Assembly: GCF_001659605.2 (NCBI RefSeq)
Contig: NC_035173.2
Coordinates: forward strand, 15,927,003 to 15,991,002
Origin: Manihot esculenta
Lineage: Eukaryota > Streptophyta > Magnoliopsida > Malpighiales > Euphorbiaceae
DNA: 64,000 nucleotides
Direction: 5' to 3'
Made by a program: the position numbers and the translations under genes. Shown here piece by piece: positions 1 to 11,488 of the stretch. The notes under the pieces are model-generated. The model saw only the letters and a program-made list of their open reading frames with translations, did no database searches and was not told where the DNA came from. How positions within the stretch are numbered: position 1 is the stretch's first letter; every line of letters starts with the position of its first letter.

Positions 1-386
1 TCACTGCTCTAGAGGAGAGGTGTTCCGCCCCGCTGAGGGATGCCAGGCTTGCGGAGGATAGGGTCCAACTGGCCTGTGAGGACCGCCTGCAGGAATACAA
101 GGATTCTGCTGAGTTGAAGACCAAGATTCAATAGGCTTATGAAGAGTGACTTGTGGAGTATAAGGCTTCTGATGAGATGAAATATAAGTTATACAACTCG
201 GCCTTCCGCATGTTCGCTTTCAGGTTTAATCAAGGCCTGAAGGTAGCCAGAGATGCCCCATCCACTTCCCTTCGAGCCTTTGAGATCGACTCTAACGGTG
301 AAGAGGTACGCTATAAAGAGGATGATATCCCACTGCCTAAAGGAGCTCCTCCCCGCCAACTGGGCCCCAGGGAGAAGACACTATAA
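1..386 (+). pseudogene. Antisense extra ORF (aORF-like) fragment of the Tat element, C-terminal part
   Basis: One plus-strand frame reads from base 3 to a stop at 384-386. It encodes a charged, probably coiled-coil segment (LAEDRVQLACEDRLQEYKDS) and ends in LPKGAPPRQLGPREKTL. It is broken by TAG at 132-134 and TGA at 147-149. The ATG at 153 is therefore internal and not a real start, and the N-terminus lies off the window. It is antisense to the pol of the neighbouring Tat element and sits on the far side of integrase. That is where extra ORFs, some in antisense, are known in Tat-lineage elements such as Grande. The assignment as an aORF rests on position and character. A separate host or transposon gene fragment is the alternative. 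Confidence 0.5.
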
Positions 387-1690
387 ATAAGCCCTTGAAC
401 GACCTTGTCATTTTGGGCTCTTCTTTTGTATCTGTAAATAAGTAAATAAATAAAGATGTTTCTTTTTGTGTACTTTGTCTTTGCGTTTATTTTATTTTTT
501 GCACTTTTATTTCTCATCTTTTTACTTGATGTCTAGATGTGTGACGATCTGTGGATATGCCATAATAATAAGGATGTTTCACCTCAACATATGTTTTATT
601 CATACTTAGATTATTTTCCAAGTATATTGCTTTCTTTACTTTGCCGAGCTGCTCAGCCCCTTTGGGACTTAACTCATCTTCATTGTCTAACTTGTGAACT
701 TCTTCTAACTTGCCTTAACATAAGAGCCTTAAGCTATATGCTTACTTAATAATTTACAACTTACTTAACTCACTTAATTAATGGACTAATCGGCCCTTCG
801 TATGACTTTGTCAAATGGAAAGATCCGGGCGGAGAGCTCGGAGTTCCGCTAAGCATTTATCTCGTAAGTTTTTCCCAGTCTTATGAGGGCATTTATGTCA
901 TTTACTTGCGACCTCCTTAACGCCACGAGCTTGGATATGTGATACTTAGAATGGTCATCTTCGCGTATAAGTTTTTTCGCGTGTGGTGGTTTCTTGGGCC
1001 CTTTCGATCTACAAGCCTGGATACGTCATCATTAAGTTCTTCCTTTACTCCATGTAATAGTTAACAAAATTTATGAATTAAGCGCCATAAGTTCTGAGCC
1101 TGTCCGAGCTACCAGGGATTCATCCGATCTATGAACTCGGCTATTTTCGCGCATTTATGGTCTGTGGGCCCACTCAGATGGGAGCTTGGCTTTCTATTAC
1201 TTTTCCACACTCGGCTTATTTTGCTAATCGTTTATATGTCGCGAGCTAATTCGAGCTGGGAGCTCGGCTCCTTGTTTTCGTTTATCTTTTTGTGTGTTCA
1301 GTGCCTATGGGCCCCTTCGTTTAGGGAGCTCGGCTTTCTGTTACTTCTTTCACACTTAGCTTATTCTGCTTGAGTGTTTTACATGTCGCGAGTTCATCCG
1401 AACTGTGAGCTCAGGTCTTTGTTTTAACTTAGTCTTTTTCACATGTTTATAGCCTGTGAACCCATTTGTGCCATGGGCTCGGGAGTCCAGATTTTCGTTT
1501 CTGGCCTTTAGGTGTCTCAAGCTCTTTTATGAGGTCGGACCTAATTCCCAAGTTATGTGTTGAGCCTTATGCAGGCCACGTTCTAGTCTGTCTGTTTGTT
1601 CTTTTTGCCTTAGCTTTTCTTTTGAAGGGAGGCTTAGTGCCTTTATTTTTCCTTTGTTGACCATTCCTCTTTCAGCTCGGTTTTGTGTGG
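387..1690 (-). other. 3' untranslated region of the Tat element, degenerate long repeats
   Basis: No credible coding frame is present. Between about 1140 and 1440 a module of roughly 170-190 bp recurs imperfectly: GAGCTCGG, then a Leu-codon-rich CT stretch, then TATGTCGCGAG or CATGTCGCGAG. Short ORFs here are by-products of the repeats. The region lies between the integrase stop (2487) and the antisense ORF (386). Confidence 0.5.
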
Positions 1691-1696
1691 ATCTGT

Positions 1697-1945
1697 TTGG
1701 GATTCAGGCTCATTGGCCTTACTGTCGCTTCCAGGCTCACTGGCCTTGCTTGGGATTCAAGCTCATTGTCCTTACTGTTGCTTCCAGGCTCATTGGCCTT
1801 GCTCGAGATTCAAGCTCATTAGCCTTACTGTCACTTCTAGGCTCCTTGGCCTTGCTTGGGATTCAGGCTCATTGGCCTTACTGTCGCTTCCAGGCTCCTT
1901 GGCCTTGCTTGGAATTCAAGCTCATTGGCCTTACTGTCGCTTCAT
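1697..1945. repeat. Tandem repeat, about 54-bp unit, nearly 5 copies
   Basis: The phrase GCTCATTGGCCTTACTGT, with one or two changes, starts near 1706, 1761, 1814, 1867 and 1920, a period of 53-55 bp. Units are joined by CTTGCTTGGGATTCA. It lies inside the 3' untranslated region of the Tat element and directly adjoins the 74-bp array. Confidence 0.85.
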
Positions 1946-2395
1946 CCTCTCAGCTTGGTTTTGTGGCGCTGGCAGTCATTTTTTGAGACCAATCGCCCAC
2001 CTCACTGAGGGCTTCATTCCCTCTCAGCTCGGTTTTGTGGTGCTGGCGGTCATTTTTCGAGGCCAGCCACCCATCTCACTGAGGGCTTCATTCCCTCTCA
2101 ACTCAGTTTTGTGGTGCTAGCAGTCATTTTCCGAGGCTAGTCTCCTACCTCACTGAGGGCTTCATTCCCTCTCAGCTCGGTTTTGTGGTGCTAGTGGTCA
2201 TTTTCCGAGGCCAGTCACCCACCTCACTGAGGGCTTCATTCCCTCTCAGCTCAGTTTTGTGGTGCTGGTGGTCATTTTTTGAGGCTAGTCACCCACCTCA
2301 CTGAGGGCTTTCTTCCCTCTCAGATCGGTTTTGTGGTACTGGCGGTCATTTTCCAAGGCCAATCACCCACCTTACTGAGGGCTTCCAGTGCCTGT
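1946..2395. repeat. Tandem repeat, about 74-bp unit, about 6 copies
   Basis: The motif TTTTGTGG recurs near 1959, 2033, 2107, 2181, 2254 and 2328, each time followed by a GCTGG..GTCATTTT phrase and then CACTGAGGGCTTCATTCCCT. The period is 73-75 bp. The last copy runs out just before the polyprotein end at 2487. Confidence 0.9.
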
Positions 2396-2486
2396 TTTGA
2401 AAGTACTCGAGATATATGGGGAAATAAAAGCAGCATTTCTCATTCATTCATATTTTCAGAGTACAGATTTTTACATTGTACATATT

Positions 2487-3570
2487 TCAAGGAAAGTACC
2501 TCTTCAGGTATTGGATATGCCAAGCATGAGGCTCCAGATTCCCTTGTAAGTCTTCAATCTGGTAGACCCCAAGCTTGACAATTTTAGTTATTCTGAATGG
2601 GCCTTCCCAAGTCGATGCTAGCTTTCCCACTGCTGCTCTCTTCCCTGTTGCTTCCAGTCTCCTCAGGGCTAGGTCTTTTACTTTTAGGCTCTTTTCTCTT
2701 ACCTTCAGGTTTAATAGTGAGCTGCCTTTTGTTGATAGGCAGCGGTGCATACTTGAGCTTCCTCCCTGATTTTCTCTAGGGCATCCAGGTTGCTTCTCAA
2801 CTTCTCCCTGTTGGTGTCTTCATTGTTGAATTGAAAACGGTGAGAAGGGATTTGTAATTCGATGGGGACTATCGCCTCGGTGCTGAATGCCAGTGCGAAT
2901 GGTGTTTCCTTTGTTGGTGTCTGAGGGGTAGTCCTAAACACCCATAGGATGCTGTTGAGTTCGGCTGCCCAGTTCTTCTTTGCTCCAGCCAGCCACTTTT
3001 TTAATCCCTGAAGGATGGCTCAATTCGTGACCTCTGTTTGGCCATTTGTTTGAGGATGGGTACTGAGGAGAACTTATGCCAGATGCCCATGTTTCTTATA
3101 AAATCCTTGAAGGACTTACAGTCGAACTGCTTGCCATTGTCTGATATAAGTGTCCTTGGTATTCCAAATCTACATATGATGTTGCCCCATACAAAGTCTA
3201 TTACTTTGAGCGTTGTGATGGTGGGCATGGCCTCAGCTTCAGGCCACTTAGAGAAGTACTCCACTGCTACTATCACAAATTTCTTTTGCCCGGTGGTCTT
3301 GGTGAAAGGGCCCAAAATGTATGTGCCCCACTGTGAAAATGGCCAAGGGCTTGAGATGCTAGACTGTGGTGTAGCTGGGATATTGATGGCATTGGCAAAC
3401 CTCTGGCAGATGTTGCATCTTCTGATGAATTCCTCTTCTTCTTTTTTAACCGTGGGCCAATAGTAGCCTTGCCTGAAAATTTTGTTTGCTAATGTGCCTG
3501 CTCCTTCATGGGCTCTACAAACTCCCTGATATATCTCCTCAATCACCCTGGCCACTTCTTCTGCACCCAC
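2487..3570 (-). pseudogene. Integrase of the Tat element, broken
   Basis: Reading right to left there is an N-terminal zinc-binding region, the integrase core and the C-terminal domain. The zinc region keeps the Cys pair (CNICQ) but lacks the usual first His (YQGVCRAHEGAG). The core begins WGTYILGPF, where this lineage normally has Asp at the Tyr position, so the first catalytic Asp appears lost. The second Asp survives in LISDNGKQF. The core is cut by a stop near 3001. The frame changes at about 2941-3000 and again near 2711-2750, and it ends in AWHIQYLKRYFP with a stop at 2487. The enzyme would have joined element cDNA to the chromosome; this copy cannot encode it. Confidence 0.85.
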
Positions 3571-5460
3571 ACATCGAAGCCACGGACTGGACTTCCCACT
3601 TCAGTATAGAGTCCCCCTTATCGTCTGATAGTTGGCAGCCCGGGCTGCAATTTTTCTTGCTTCAGGGAGCTTCCCAGTCTCTAAGTACTCTAGGTATGGG
3701 GTTATCCAATTCTGCCCTTCTTCGATTTGCATTATTGCGGGGGGATTTTCAAAAGTGGGGGTGATGATGTGTTGTAGTTATACTTCATCTGGGAGCTGTT
3801 CCAGTGCTTCTTCAGATAACTGGCTAAGCAAGTCTACTTCTTCGTTCTCCTCTCGGGGTATCCTCTGGTGTTGCACAACAATTCCCTACTCGCCGAGCTC
3901 AGCTTCTACAGCTCACACCTTAGCCAAGTACTTCTGCATGATGGGGTCCCTTGCTTAGTATGCCTTCGTTATTTGATTGATCATCAGTTGGGAGTCGCTG
4001 CTTATTGTGAGGTCAGTTGCCCCTACTTCCGATGCTATCAGCATCCTATTTATTAAGGCTTCATATTCTGCCATGTTATTGGAGGCTGTAAACAGACCTT
4101 GAACTCTTCTGGGCCTTTCAGCTATATTCTGGCTCCACTGCCCCTACCATTGGATGCCGCATCCACAAACAACTTCCAGCTGAATTCCTATGGTGGCTGA
4201 CCTCCATCCCTTCCTTCAGCTGAGCTTGGTGATTCTCTACTTTGCTCTTGTTGTTCCTCATTAAAGGAGCGCTCGGCTATGAAGTCAGCAAGGACCTGAG
4301 CTTTAATGGCCGTCCAAGGTCGATATTCCAAGCAGTGTGGGCTGATTTTGATAGACCAGGCGAGCATACGACTTGATGTTTCCGACCTGTGAAGAATTTT
4401 CTTTAAAAGCTGATCTTTCATCACAATTCCTTAGTGGCTTTCAAGGTAGACTCTAAATTTCCTTACTACCAACGGTAGGGTAAATGCCAGCTTCTCTATG
4501 TTCATGTACTGGACCTCGGCATCTTTGAGCACCTTGCTGACGTAGAAGATCGGCTTCTGCTCTCCCCCTTCTTCTGTCACCAGTACAACACTTATAGCAT
4601 GTTCTAAGGCTGCTAGGTATATCAAGAGCACTTCCCCGGCTAGTGGGTTGCTGAGCACATGTGGTGAACTGAGGTATTGCTTGAAGCTTCTGAAGGCCTG
4701 TTGGAAATCCTCTGTCCATTAGAAGTTTGGGACTTTCCTCAGCTTCTTGAAGAATGACAGGCACCGTTCTGCAGATTTTGACATGAATCAGTTGAGCGCT
4801 ACCACCCTCCCAGTAAGCTTCTGGGTTTGGCTCAATGCCCTTTCCACTGACCATGTAGCCTAGGAATTTTCTTCCTCTGATGAAGAAAGTGCACTTCGTC
4901 GGGTTCAACCTCATTCTGTACTGTTCCAGCACTCCGAATACTTCTTTTAGGTCGGCTAGGTGCTGCTGGAAGGTCTGACTTTTCACCACCATGTCATCTA
5001 CATATACTTCTACATTTCTCCCTATCTGGCCCTTGAAGATTTTGTTCATCAGCCTTTGATATGTTGCCCCTGCATTTTTCAACCTGTAGGGCATGGCCTT
5101 GTAGCAATAAGTCTCATCTTCAATTATGAATGAGGTCTTCTCTTCATCTGACCTGTCCATTGGAATTTGATGATAACCAAACATTGTATCAAGGGACGAC
5201 ATATAATCATAACCAGTCGTGCAATCGACCATTTTATTAATGTCTGAAAGGGGATAACAATCTTTTGGGCAGGCCTGGTTCAGGTCGGTAAAGTCTATAC
5301 ACATTCTATATTTGCTATTGGCTTTTTCACTAACATAGGGTTTACTAACCACTGTGGGTACATCACTTCCCTAATGAACCCTACCTCTTCTAACTTCTGC
5401 ACTTCTTCTCTGGTAGCCTATTGTTTCTCCTTCTCGAACACCCTCTTCTTCTGCTTTATT
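3571..5460 (-). pseudogene. Reverse transcriptase and RNase H of the Tat element, broken
   Basis: RT signatures read on the minus strand: a fingers region (MCIDFTDLNQACPKDCYPLS), YHQIPM, the NAGATYQRLM motif and an intact catalytic YVDD (EVYVDDMVVKS, about 4980-5000). The connection and RNase H region follows at 4658-4188 (FYVSKVLKDAEVQYMNIEKL; KAQVLADFIAE). There is a frameshift near the start at about 5350, another near 4800-4830, a stop at 4431, and further stops in 3600-4188. These domains copy element RNA into DNA and remove the RNA strand. Confidence 0.85.
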
Positions 5461-7356
5461 GGCTTTGCTCCGAGGAAGACGTTGAGCTTGTGGATTATCA
5501 CCTCGGGGTCTATCCTCGGCATGTCAGAAGGCTTCCAGGCGAAGCTTGAGGCATGTCCTCTAATAAGGGCCAATGCTATTGCTTTCTACTCTTTGTCAAG
5601 GCTTACGTTAAGGCTGATGACTTTGTATGTTTCCTCCTCTAATAGTGGAAATGTCTCCATCTCATCAACGGGCTCCGTCCTGGCCTCCTTCTTTTCATTC
5701 CAGACTTCCATGACCTCCGGGTTCACCTTCTCAGCTACTCCACTTGGTTCTACCACTGTTGCCAGATACACTGCCCGAGCCTCCTCCTGTCATCCCCATA
5801 CTACTCCCACCCCTGCCTCGGTTGGAAACTTCATGGTCAGGTATCTGATGCTGGTTATTGCTTCAAAATCGTACAACACCGGCCTTCCCATAAATACATT
5901 GTAGCTTAGTGGGAGCCTCACCACCAGAAAGACCGTGTAGTGAGTGCAAGATAGGGGTGGTTCTCCTAACATTAGGGCCACCTTCACTTTCCCTTCCATA
6001 GCCATCGGGGTTCCCCCTATCCCATTGAATGGGGCCTGATCCCTTACAAGTTGCTCCTCTGGTATTTTCATCTACTGAAAGACCCGGTAAGGCAGCAGGT
6101 TCACCTTACTTCTGTCGTCTACTAGGATCTTATGGACCCTGTAGTTGTGAATGATGGCCTCGATTAGTAGAGTATCGTCGTGAGTCATCTGAATCCCATT
6201 AGCATCTTCAGGGGAGAAAGAGATGGTCATGAGGGAGTGCTCTACTATTTGTAGGACTTTGTTGCTGCTCCCCTCCCCACTTTGGCATCTCTTCTTCCCA
6301 CTTCTACTCATCCGACCTCCAGTTCCCCCTACGATCATGTTGATTGTTCCACTGGAGCCATCATTCACTGGCCCTACTCCCTGTCTACAGGGCCGCTCCG
6401 CTAAGGCATTCTGTTGGGGCCTCTCTCCTTCCAGTTTCTTCATAAAGTTTCAAAGATACCCCCCTCTTGATTAGCCTTTCTATCTCACTAATCAGTTGGT
6501 AGCAGTTGTTGGTATCATGGACATGGGTCTGATGGTACTGGCAATACTTATTTGGATCCCTCCGGCTAGCGTTAGCTTTTATAGGCTTAGGCTATTGAAT
6601 GAAGTCCTTGTCCTATTCCGCCATGAGCACTTCGGCTTTAGACGCATTCAAGGGAGTAACTGCCTCGGGGATCTAGGGTTGGTATGCTCTCTGTTCTCTT
6701 CTATCCTAGGGCTGCCTATACATCTCAGGCCCTTTATTCTGTCGCCTCTCCTGCCTTTCGTGCCTTCTCTCCTCTACTGCTTTTCCCTTGTCTCCAGCCT
6801 CTTTGGTGAATCTGCTGGTCGTTAAAGCGTCATCTTGCCTTATGTACTTCTCCGCTCTCTTCATTAGCTCCGCCAGGATGGTGGGTGGCTTCCTACATAG
6901 TGATCCAAAGAACTCGGGGGATGTAGTCCCCCCTTCTGCATGGCTTCCACTGCTCGGCTCTCATCCAACTCAGGGATCTACAAAGCCTCTGTGTTGAAAT
7001 GGGCCACATACTCCCTCAGGGATTCATTATTCCTTTGCCGGACTGTTTCTAAGTAGTTGGTCTTCCTCTCAGCCGAGACCCCTGCTATGAACCTGCTGAT
7101 GAATATGTTGGCAAGGTCCCCAAAGCTTTTAATGCTCCCCGCCTCCAGCCTGTTGAACCAGGCCCTTGCTGGTCCCGTGAGAGTTATGGAGAAGACCTTA
7201 CACTTCAGGGCATCCGAAAGAGTCTAGAGCTCCATGAACGTTTTGCAGTTCAGGATGTGCTCCTAGGAGTTCCCTGCTTTGTCATATGTTGCCATTGGTG
7301 GCATCATGAACTTCTTCGGGATGGTCTCCTGTTAGATCCATCCCGAAAAGGGTGAG
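5461..7356 (-). pseudogene. Protease and C-terminal gag of the Tat element, broken
   Basis: The minus strand at 6760-7250 reads as a retrotransposon gag domain (ITLTGPARAWFNRLEAGSI, then RQRNNESLREYVAHFNTEA), followed by RAEKYIRQDDAL near 6850. Several in-frame stops interrupt it. Protease-like sequence follows: the active-site loop reads LVDDRSKVNLLPY (about 6090-6130), where a functional enzyme would have D-T/S-G. After a stop near 6072 comes the FLVVRLPLSYNVFMGRP segment. Gag would form the particle and protease would cut the polyprotein. The gag frame continues at 9485 across the solo LTR insertion. Confidence 0.8.
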
Positions 7357-9484
7357 TGTAATACCCGGCATCGGAATTCCTGCTTTCCGGCAGAATCTCG
7401 GATGTCGGAACCCTCTAGAAGGGTAAAATCATGTTTTTATAAAATGTTTTTACATGTTTTATGCTTTCAATAAAGAAAGAAATTGAGTTTTGAAAGAAAA
7501 GATCAAAGGTTGGAAAAGCTAGGTTCGGCCGCAAAACCCCATGTTCGGCCGCTGAACGTTGGTGACTTGCGGAAGCTCTTTTGGCCCCCGAAGGTGGTCT
7601 GGCCAGCCACCTATAAAAGGCCCCTTGTCCGAAAATGGGCGAGTTTTCTCTCTCTATTTTCGGGCAAAGGTGAGATTTTGCCCTCCTTTGGTTGATTTTG
7701 AGTTTTTCCTTCAATCTCTTCAAGTTTTAACAAGTTTTAACTTGGTTTTGAAGATTTTTGAGCTAAGATCAAGATTTTGAAGCTTGGAGACCCGGAGCTC
7801 GATTTCTCCCCATCTTCGAGTTTGGATCGCCTCTCCTCTCGATTTTCAAGAGGTAAGAGTAGATCCTACCCTTCTTTCTTGTTTTTAGTAAGTTTTGAGG
7901 GGTTTGAAGGGTGTTGGATGTATGTTTAGAGTAGTTGTAAAATGTTAGGGTTTATGTGAATTAAATGACGAAATGTATGTTAATGTGTGTTAAATATTGA
8001 TGTTGTTAGGGTATAGGTTAGTTTTAAGCCCCTAAATGCTTGAGGATGTGTTTATGTATGATTTTGAGTGGTTTGGTTTGAGTTTAGAGGTTTTGGGTGG
8101 CTGGATGCATGTTTGTGGCTTGGGTTCTGCCCTTCTGGAGGACCCAGGTTCGGCTGCCGAAGCCATGTTCGGCCACCAAACCTGCCTATGGAGGCAGTTT
8201 GGCCGCCTAAACTCGCCCCCGAAAGTTTGGACTTTCGGCTCTAGAGGGGAGTTTCGGCTGCCGAACCTGCCTCCGAAAGTTGGTGACTTTCAGCTCTGGA
8301 CAGACTTTCGGCCACCGAACCCTGCCCCTGAAAGTGCCCTGTCCAGCCTTCCTTTGCATGTTTTCCATGAATATTTTATGATGTTTTAGGGGGTTTTTGG
8401 GGAGATGTTTAGAGTCATATTAATGTATGTTTGGTCCCTCATTTGAGTCCACCTGTGTAGGTTGGGACCCGAGGAACCGAGGACCCTAGCAGTGAGATAG
8501 CTGCTTCAAAGTCTTTTCAGAGTCAGCCTGAGGTGAGTAGAATGGATCTTTATGTTTCAAAGTAATTAAATTTTGAGTATGTTCATGTATCACGAATACC
8601 ATGATATATATACTAGGTTGTTTGCATTAGAATTTACGAATATGTTGCATTGCATAATATGATATTGTTGTGGATGGATATTGGATGACCCATTAGCCCT
8701 TGATATGGCATGATGATGATGATACGGTATGGAAGTCCAGAGACCCATTCTACGTCCTGGCACGATGTAAGAGAAAGTCCAGAAGACCCATTCTACGTCC
8801 TGGCACATTGGAATGTTATGATATGTTATGTTTAAGGGAAAGACCAGAGACCCATTCTACGTCCTGGCACTGTTGGATTATGTAGAGGGCTATTGGTGAC
8901 AAGTCCATCCTTGATGTGAATTGTTTGTGATGTGATGCATTCCATGAAAGCATATGTTTTAATATATTGTTTTACTATTCTGCTCACTGGGCTCTAGTAG
9001 CTCACCCCTTTCCCTTAACCCCCAGGCTTGCAGGTTCAGGATAGATCGGGAGGTCAGCAAGAGTAAAGGCATAGTATATGTAATAGTTAGTTGTGGACAT
9101 GAAAGATATTGTAACGTAAGATATTGTACAGATTTGTATTGAGGATTAGTACTGTGCTTGACCCTAGAGTTTATGGTTAATCCTTTTTGATACATGATCT
9201 TTATGAAATGTTCTTATTAATGTTAAATCAAGCTTGATGTTTGATATGTTGCCCTACTAGCGCATTTCATGAGGGCTCTAGTGTGGGGTTTTATGTTTAT
9301 AGTTATAGTGCATGCACAGGTCAAGCTTGGTAGATGGAAAGTTTAAAATTTTTATATAAATATATGATCATGTATGGGATTTATCAGGTATGACAGGTTG
9401 TATGTTAGGCTTGCTACGGGTCCTGGCGACCTTAAGTCGATCTGGATCCTAGCGCCGATAGCGGTCCGATTTCGGGTCGTTACA
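7357..9484 (+). mobile_element. Solo LTR, family B copy 1 (2128 bp)
   Basis: The sequence begins TGTAATACCC and ends CGTTACA (canonical TG...CA). It is flanked on both sides by the 5-bp direct repeat GTGAG (7352-7356 and 9485-9489). Removing it and one repeat puts the surrounding gag back in one frame. A TATAAAA at 7612-7618 suggests plus-strand orientation. It contains no protein-coding domain. A second copy in the opposite orientation lies at 43202-45479: its first bases are the reverse complement of this copy's end. LTR-LTR recombination is the usual route to a solo LTR. Confidence 0.95.
8731..8870. repeat. Three-copy tandem repeat inside solo LTR B1
   Basis: The phrase AGACCCATTCTACGTCCTGG appears three times within 140 bp, preceded each time by AAAGTCCAGA or a close variant. 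The copies are separated by short unequal linkers of about 10-30 bp. The equivalent place in the other family B LTR carries a different four-copy array (43830-43985). Confidence 0.85.
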
Positions 9485-9985
9485 GTGAGGACATGGGCAA
9501 GAAGGTCTGGCTGTTATCATTTGCCCCCAGTTCAACCAGGAGCTGTTCCTTAATCTTCCTTAGCTTCCGACCCACATATGACTCCTTTTGCCTTGGCCTT
9601 TTCTCCTGGCAATATCCTTCCCCCCATTCCTCACTTTCCATCCTCCCAACTTTCCCTGCAAAGTAGCTCTCTGCTTCGTCATTTTCAATGAGCTCTCTCA
9701 CTCTCCTTCCTCGGGCTCTAACTGCCGGCTCATCTTCTCTAGCGGCTCCTCCACTCCCTTCTCCTGTCCTCCGACTGCTTTATTGGGGGATCTGGTAGTT
9801 GAAGGTGGATTGGCGTTCAGTGGCATTGAACCCTTCAGCTACGGGGGGTACGTTCAGTGGGGTATTGAGACTCCTCTGTTTCACATCACCGGACTAGTGC
9901 ATACGATGTTGGGCCGGTCTACTTGAGAGTAGCTTGATGGGCTTTGGGTTTATATTCTTTTCTAGGGTCTGACTTCACCCCTGAG
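9485..9985 (-). pseudogene. N-terminal gag of the Tat element
   Basis: This is the continuation of gag on the other side of the solo LTR. The minus frame from 9701 reads a charged segment (EEWGEGYCQEKRPRQKES; RKLRKIKEQLLVELGAN) and meets the target duplication in frame with the gag at 7351. Upstream of 9701 there are stops, and no convincing initiator is visible. Sequence beyond about 9985 no longer looks element-like. Confidence 0.65.
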
Positions 9986-11030
9986 TGTAAGAAGTTCAGT
10001 GGTCATTAGATATCATTATCCAAATAGTGTGGATTAACGTATCAACTCACTGCAACAAAGTTAAAAAATAGCTGTAAAATTTGATCCATAAATAGTTAGT
10101 AATTTAATAGTTTACTGTTTCATATAATTGCTAAATAGTTAATATTTTATTTTAGTAATCATTTTTTTATAACTTAATCAATAAATTTTATCATTGTTTT
10201 TTTTATTTTAATAGTTTTTACAATTTAATAAACTGAGCCAAAATGTTTTTATTCATTTTAAGAAAATTGTACACTTATCTTCAATACCTAGCCATACATT
10301 TGTAATAAAGTGATACATTACAATTATACAACTCTAGCAATTTTTTATGCATTTTTAAAAGGAGAATTGTACTTGAGTTTTTTATAAATAAAAAATTATG
10401 GTTTCACACCACTGTTTTTTTTTTCTTCCTTTCTTCTTCCTTCGTTAATTATAATGACTTCAAAGTGAGATCACCACTGATATTATAGAATATGATAGCT
10501 TAAGATTATTGCAACTAAGACGATAGTGTCACATTACTAAGCTTCATTAATAAACCTCTTAAGATTAAACACATTTGACTTAAGATTAAACACCTTCTAT
10601 TTATCAAGCCTCTCCTGTCTCTTTCCCAAACCAAGCCTTCTTACACCAATCAGTCTTTCTCTCATCAAATCAATCTCAATAGCCTTCACACTATTTACTT
10701 GGAAAACATCATGTTATGCATCTTATGTGCACAAGATTGTGTCCACTTTCGTTAAGGTCTCTAATGTCTACGTAACAATAAAGCTTAACAAAGGAGGTAA
10801 ACACTTTGCTTTTGTCAGGATGCTTTAATCTCAACTATGCACCTTTTTATAAGAACCTTAAACCTACTTGGGATTGAACTTTTAAGTTGAGAGCTTCCAA
10901 ATCTTGAGATCAAAACTTCTATACGAACATGGATACCAAATATCAGCTCCAAAAGAAAATCCATACTCTTATAAACATGGTAGTACCGAGAATCCCCCTC
11001 CAAAATTAGGTAAGAAGAATGTCAGCTCTT
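9986..11030. other. AT-rich stretch without a recognised gene
   Basis: Low-complexity AT-rich DNA with T- and A-runs and no coding frame that resembles a known protein. The right part (10900-11030) may already belong to the LINE fragment that follows. Confidence 0.5.
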
Positions 11031-11480
11031 TTGATATTTGCTCTAGGTTGGTTCTAGCAAATAATACCTACATTCCATATGGATCCTGTGAAACTCCTAA
11101 GGATATTATAAGTGAGAACGATGATTGGTTTACTAGGTCGATTATTGCAATGTCTAAGGATGCTAATCTCATCCTGATCATGCACAAAACAGAAGTGTTT
11201 TCTCCATTAAAGTATTTAACATAGTTTGAAAGTCTTGACCTGAAGTAAGGGTTTCTTAGTAATGGTGCCTCATGGTTGCAACGCTAGTTTCATGATTTTA
11301 AACCATGCCATAATATGTTTGTGAATAGTAAAAGGTTAAAATGGGTGAGACTTTATGGATTCCCTTTACATGCATGGCCACTGCATTTCTTTAAGTTGCT
11401 TAGATAGAAATGAGGTGTTTTCTTTAGCATTAACAATCCTACAAGTCATAAATCAAGAATTGATTTGGCAAGGATACTAT
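11031..11480 (+). pseudogene. LINE ORF1 fragment (DUF4283-like), degenerate
   Basis: The plus strand carries frame-shifted pieces typical of plant LINE ORF1 proteins with a DUF4283 domain. The best is RLYGFPLHAWPLHFFKLL (about 11346-11400), matching the family's 'W-V-R-I-Y-G-x-P-L-H-A-W ... F-F' signature. It is followed by PTSHKSRIDLARIL. The open frame at 10904-11224 lies directly upstream and may be its N-terminal part, but I cannot recognise it alone. The protein would bind LINE RNA. No RT was found joined to this piece. Confidence 0.55.
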
Positions 11481-11488
11481 AACAAAAA

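Larger units (their letters stand above)
1..9985 (-). mobile_element. Ty3/gypsy retrotransposon, Tat lineage, incomplete and degenerate
   Basis: From right to left on the minus strand the order is gag, protease, RT, RNase H, integrase, then a long repeat-rich 3' untranslated region, as in Ty3/gypsy elements. The RT wording (CYKAMPYRLKNAGATYQRLM, EVYVDDMVVKS) and the integrase C-terminus (AWHIQYLKRYFP) point to the Tat lineage (Retand/Ogre relatives). The 3' LTR lies beyond the left edge. No 5' LTR or primer-binding site is seen at the right end, where sequence turns AT-rich near 9985-10020, so the element is probably truncated there. Many stops and frameshifts make it inactive. The gag is split by a solo LTR at 7357-9484. 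The exact right border is uncertain by tens of bases. Confidence 0.85.

Noticed and set aside
1654..2120. Overlapping plus-strand frames rich in Leu, Ala and His
   Set aside because: They are translations of the 54-bp and 74-bp tandem arrays, whose period lets several frames stay open.
8731..8870. CRISPR-like direct repeats
   Set aside because: Only three copies with short unequal linkers inside a plant LTR, and no cas genes; the context is eukaryotic.
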